DNA of 64,000 bases from NCBI GenBank assembly GCA_039619475.1, contig CM077115.1, positions 533,790,315-533,854,314 on the forward strand, in the 5' to 3' direction. How positions within the stretch are numbered: position 1 is the stretch's first letter; each line of letters begins with the position of its first letter. Both the position numbers and the translations under genes were made by a program. Positions 63,876 through 64,000 of the stretch are shown in pieces. The notes under the pieces were generated by a model. It had not been told where the DNA came from. It searched no databases and saw only the letters and a program-made list of their open reading frames with translations. This stretch comes from Icerya purchasi (taxonomy: Eukaryota > Arthropoda > Insecta > Hemiptera > Monophlebidae).

Positions 63876-64000
63876 ATAGCATAGGCGTACCGCGGAAGGA
63901 GATTTAGGGGTTCAATCCCCCCTCCCCACGGAATGGGTTTTTACGTTGCTGTATTGTCGCTTTACGGTCGTAAGATGTCTTGGTCTAAGACATTCTGACA
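63876..64000. mobile_element. Possible DNA transposon terminus running off the window edge
   Basis: ATAGCATAGGCGTACCGCGG followed by GGGGTTCAATCCCCCC resembles the ends of widespread hAT/CACTA-like MITEs (CATAGGCGTA..., GGGGTT.AA.CCCC). The partner end would lie beyond 64000, so this cannot be confirmed here. Confidence 0.3.

Noticed and set aside
1..64000. CRISPR array, operons, bacterial promoters or prophage
   Set aside because: No regularly spaced repeats and no prokaryotic gene structure; spliced animal exons show the window is eukaryotic.

Overview
This is a eukaryotic, AT-rich (roughly two-thirds or more A+T), intron-dominated window. Protein similarity and mobile-element content point to an insect. 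A hemipteran or other non-dipteran is possible, but I cannot fix the order from sequence alone. There is no bacterial-style gene organisation, no rRNA gene and no CRISPR array.

Nearly the whole window is one gene on the minus strand: an integrin alpha chain of the PS1 / vertebrate alpha3-alpha6-alpha7 (laminin-receptor) type. I resolved twelve consecutive coding exons between 61938 (N-terminal side) and 2071 (C-terminal side). Their splice phases match at every junction and give about 723 uninterrupted residues. They run from the first beta-propeller blade, through the calcium-binding FG-GAP repeats, into the thigh and calf-1 domains. The signal-peptide exon lies upstream of 61938, probably beyond 64000. 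Calf-2, transmembrane and cytoplasmic exons lie beyond position 1. Coding sequence is only about 2.2 kb of the 59.9 kb spanned. The intron between the first two exons seen is 27 kb.

The introns are a layered record of mobile elements. Intron 2301-6006 holds an RNase H-bearing LINE. Intron 6165-8646 holds a 0.6 kb palindrome. Intron 8885-12359 holds a hAT MITE with a perfect 8-bp target duplication. Intron 14109-15811 holds a LINE with a 5' inversion. Intron 15954-19361 holds a hAT-like element. Intron 19500-21312 holds a foldback/TIR element. Intron 23042-30836 holds several LINE remnants and two tRNA-derived SINEs. The 27-kb intron 34828-61810 holds a second copy of the RNase H LINE, a 1.16-kb palindrome with a nested insertion, a hAT transposase remnant with 8-bp duplications, a 1.18-kb TIR element, an LTR-like segment, a LINE with an R2-type C-terminal region, and a Jockey-type gag/endonuclease fragment.

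The most unusual signal is that both large palindromes (7727-8344 and 39323-40485) carry, in each arm, a short motif resembling the hammerhead-ribozyme region of Penelope-like retroelements. The motif has a stem II, GAAA and GUC context, but its CUGANGA box is degenerate. The second palindrome was later split by a 195-bp retro-insertion with a perfect 14-bp target duplication. I saw no new multi-gene system. The window is one large animal gene plus its intronic transposons.
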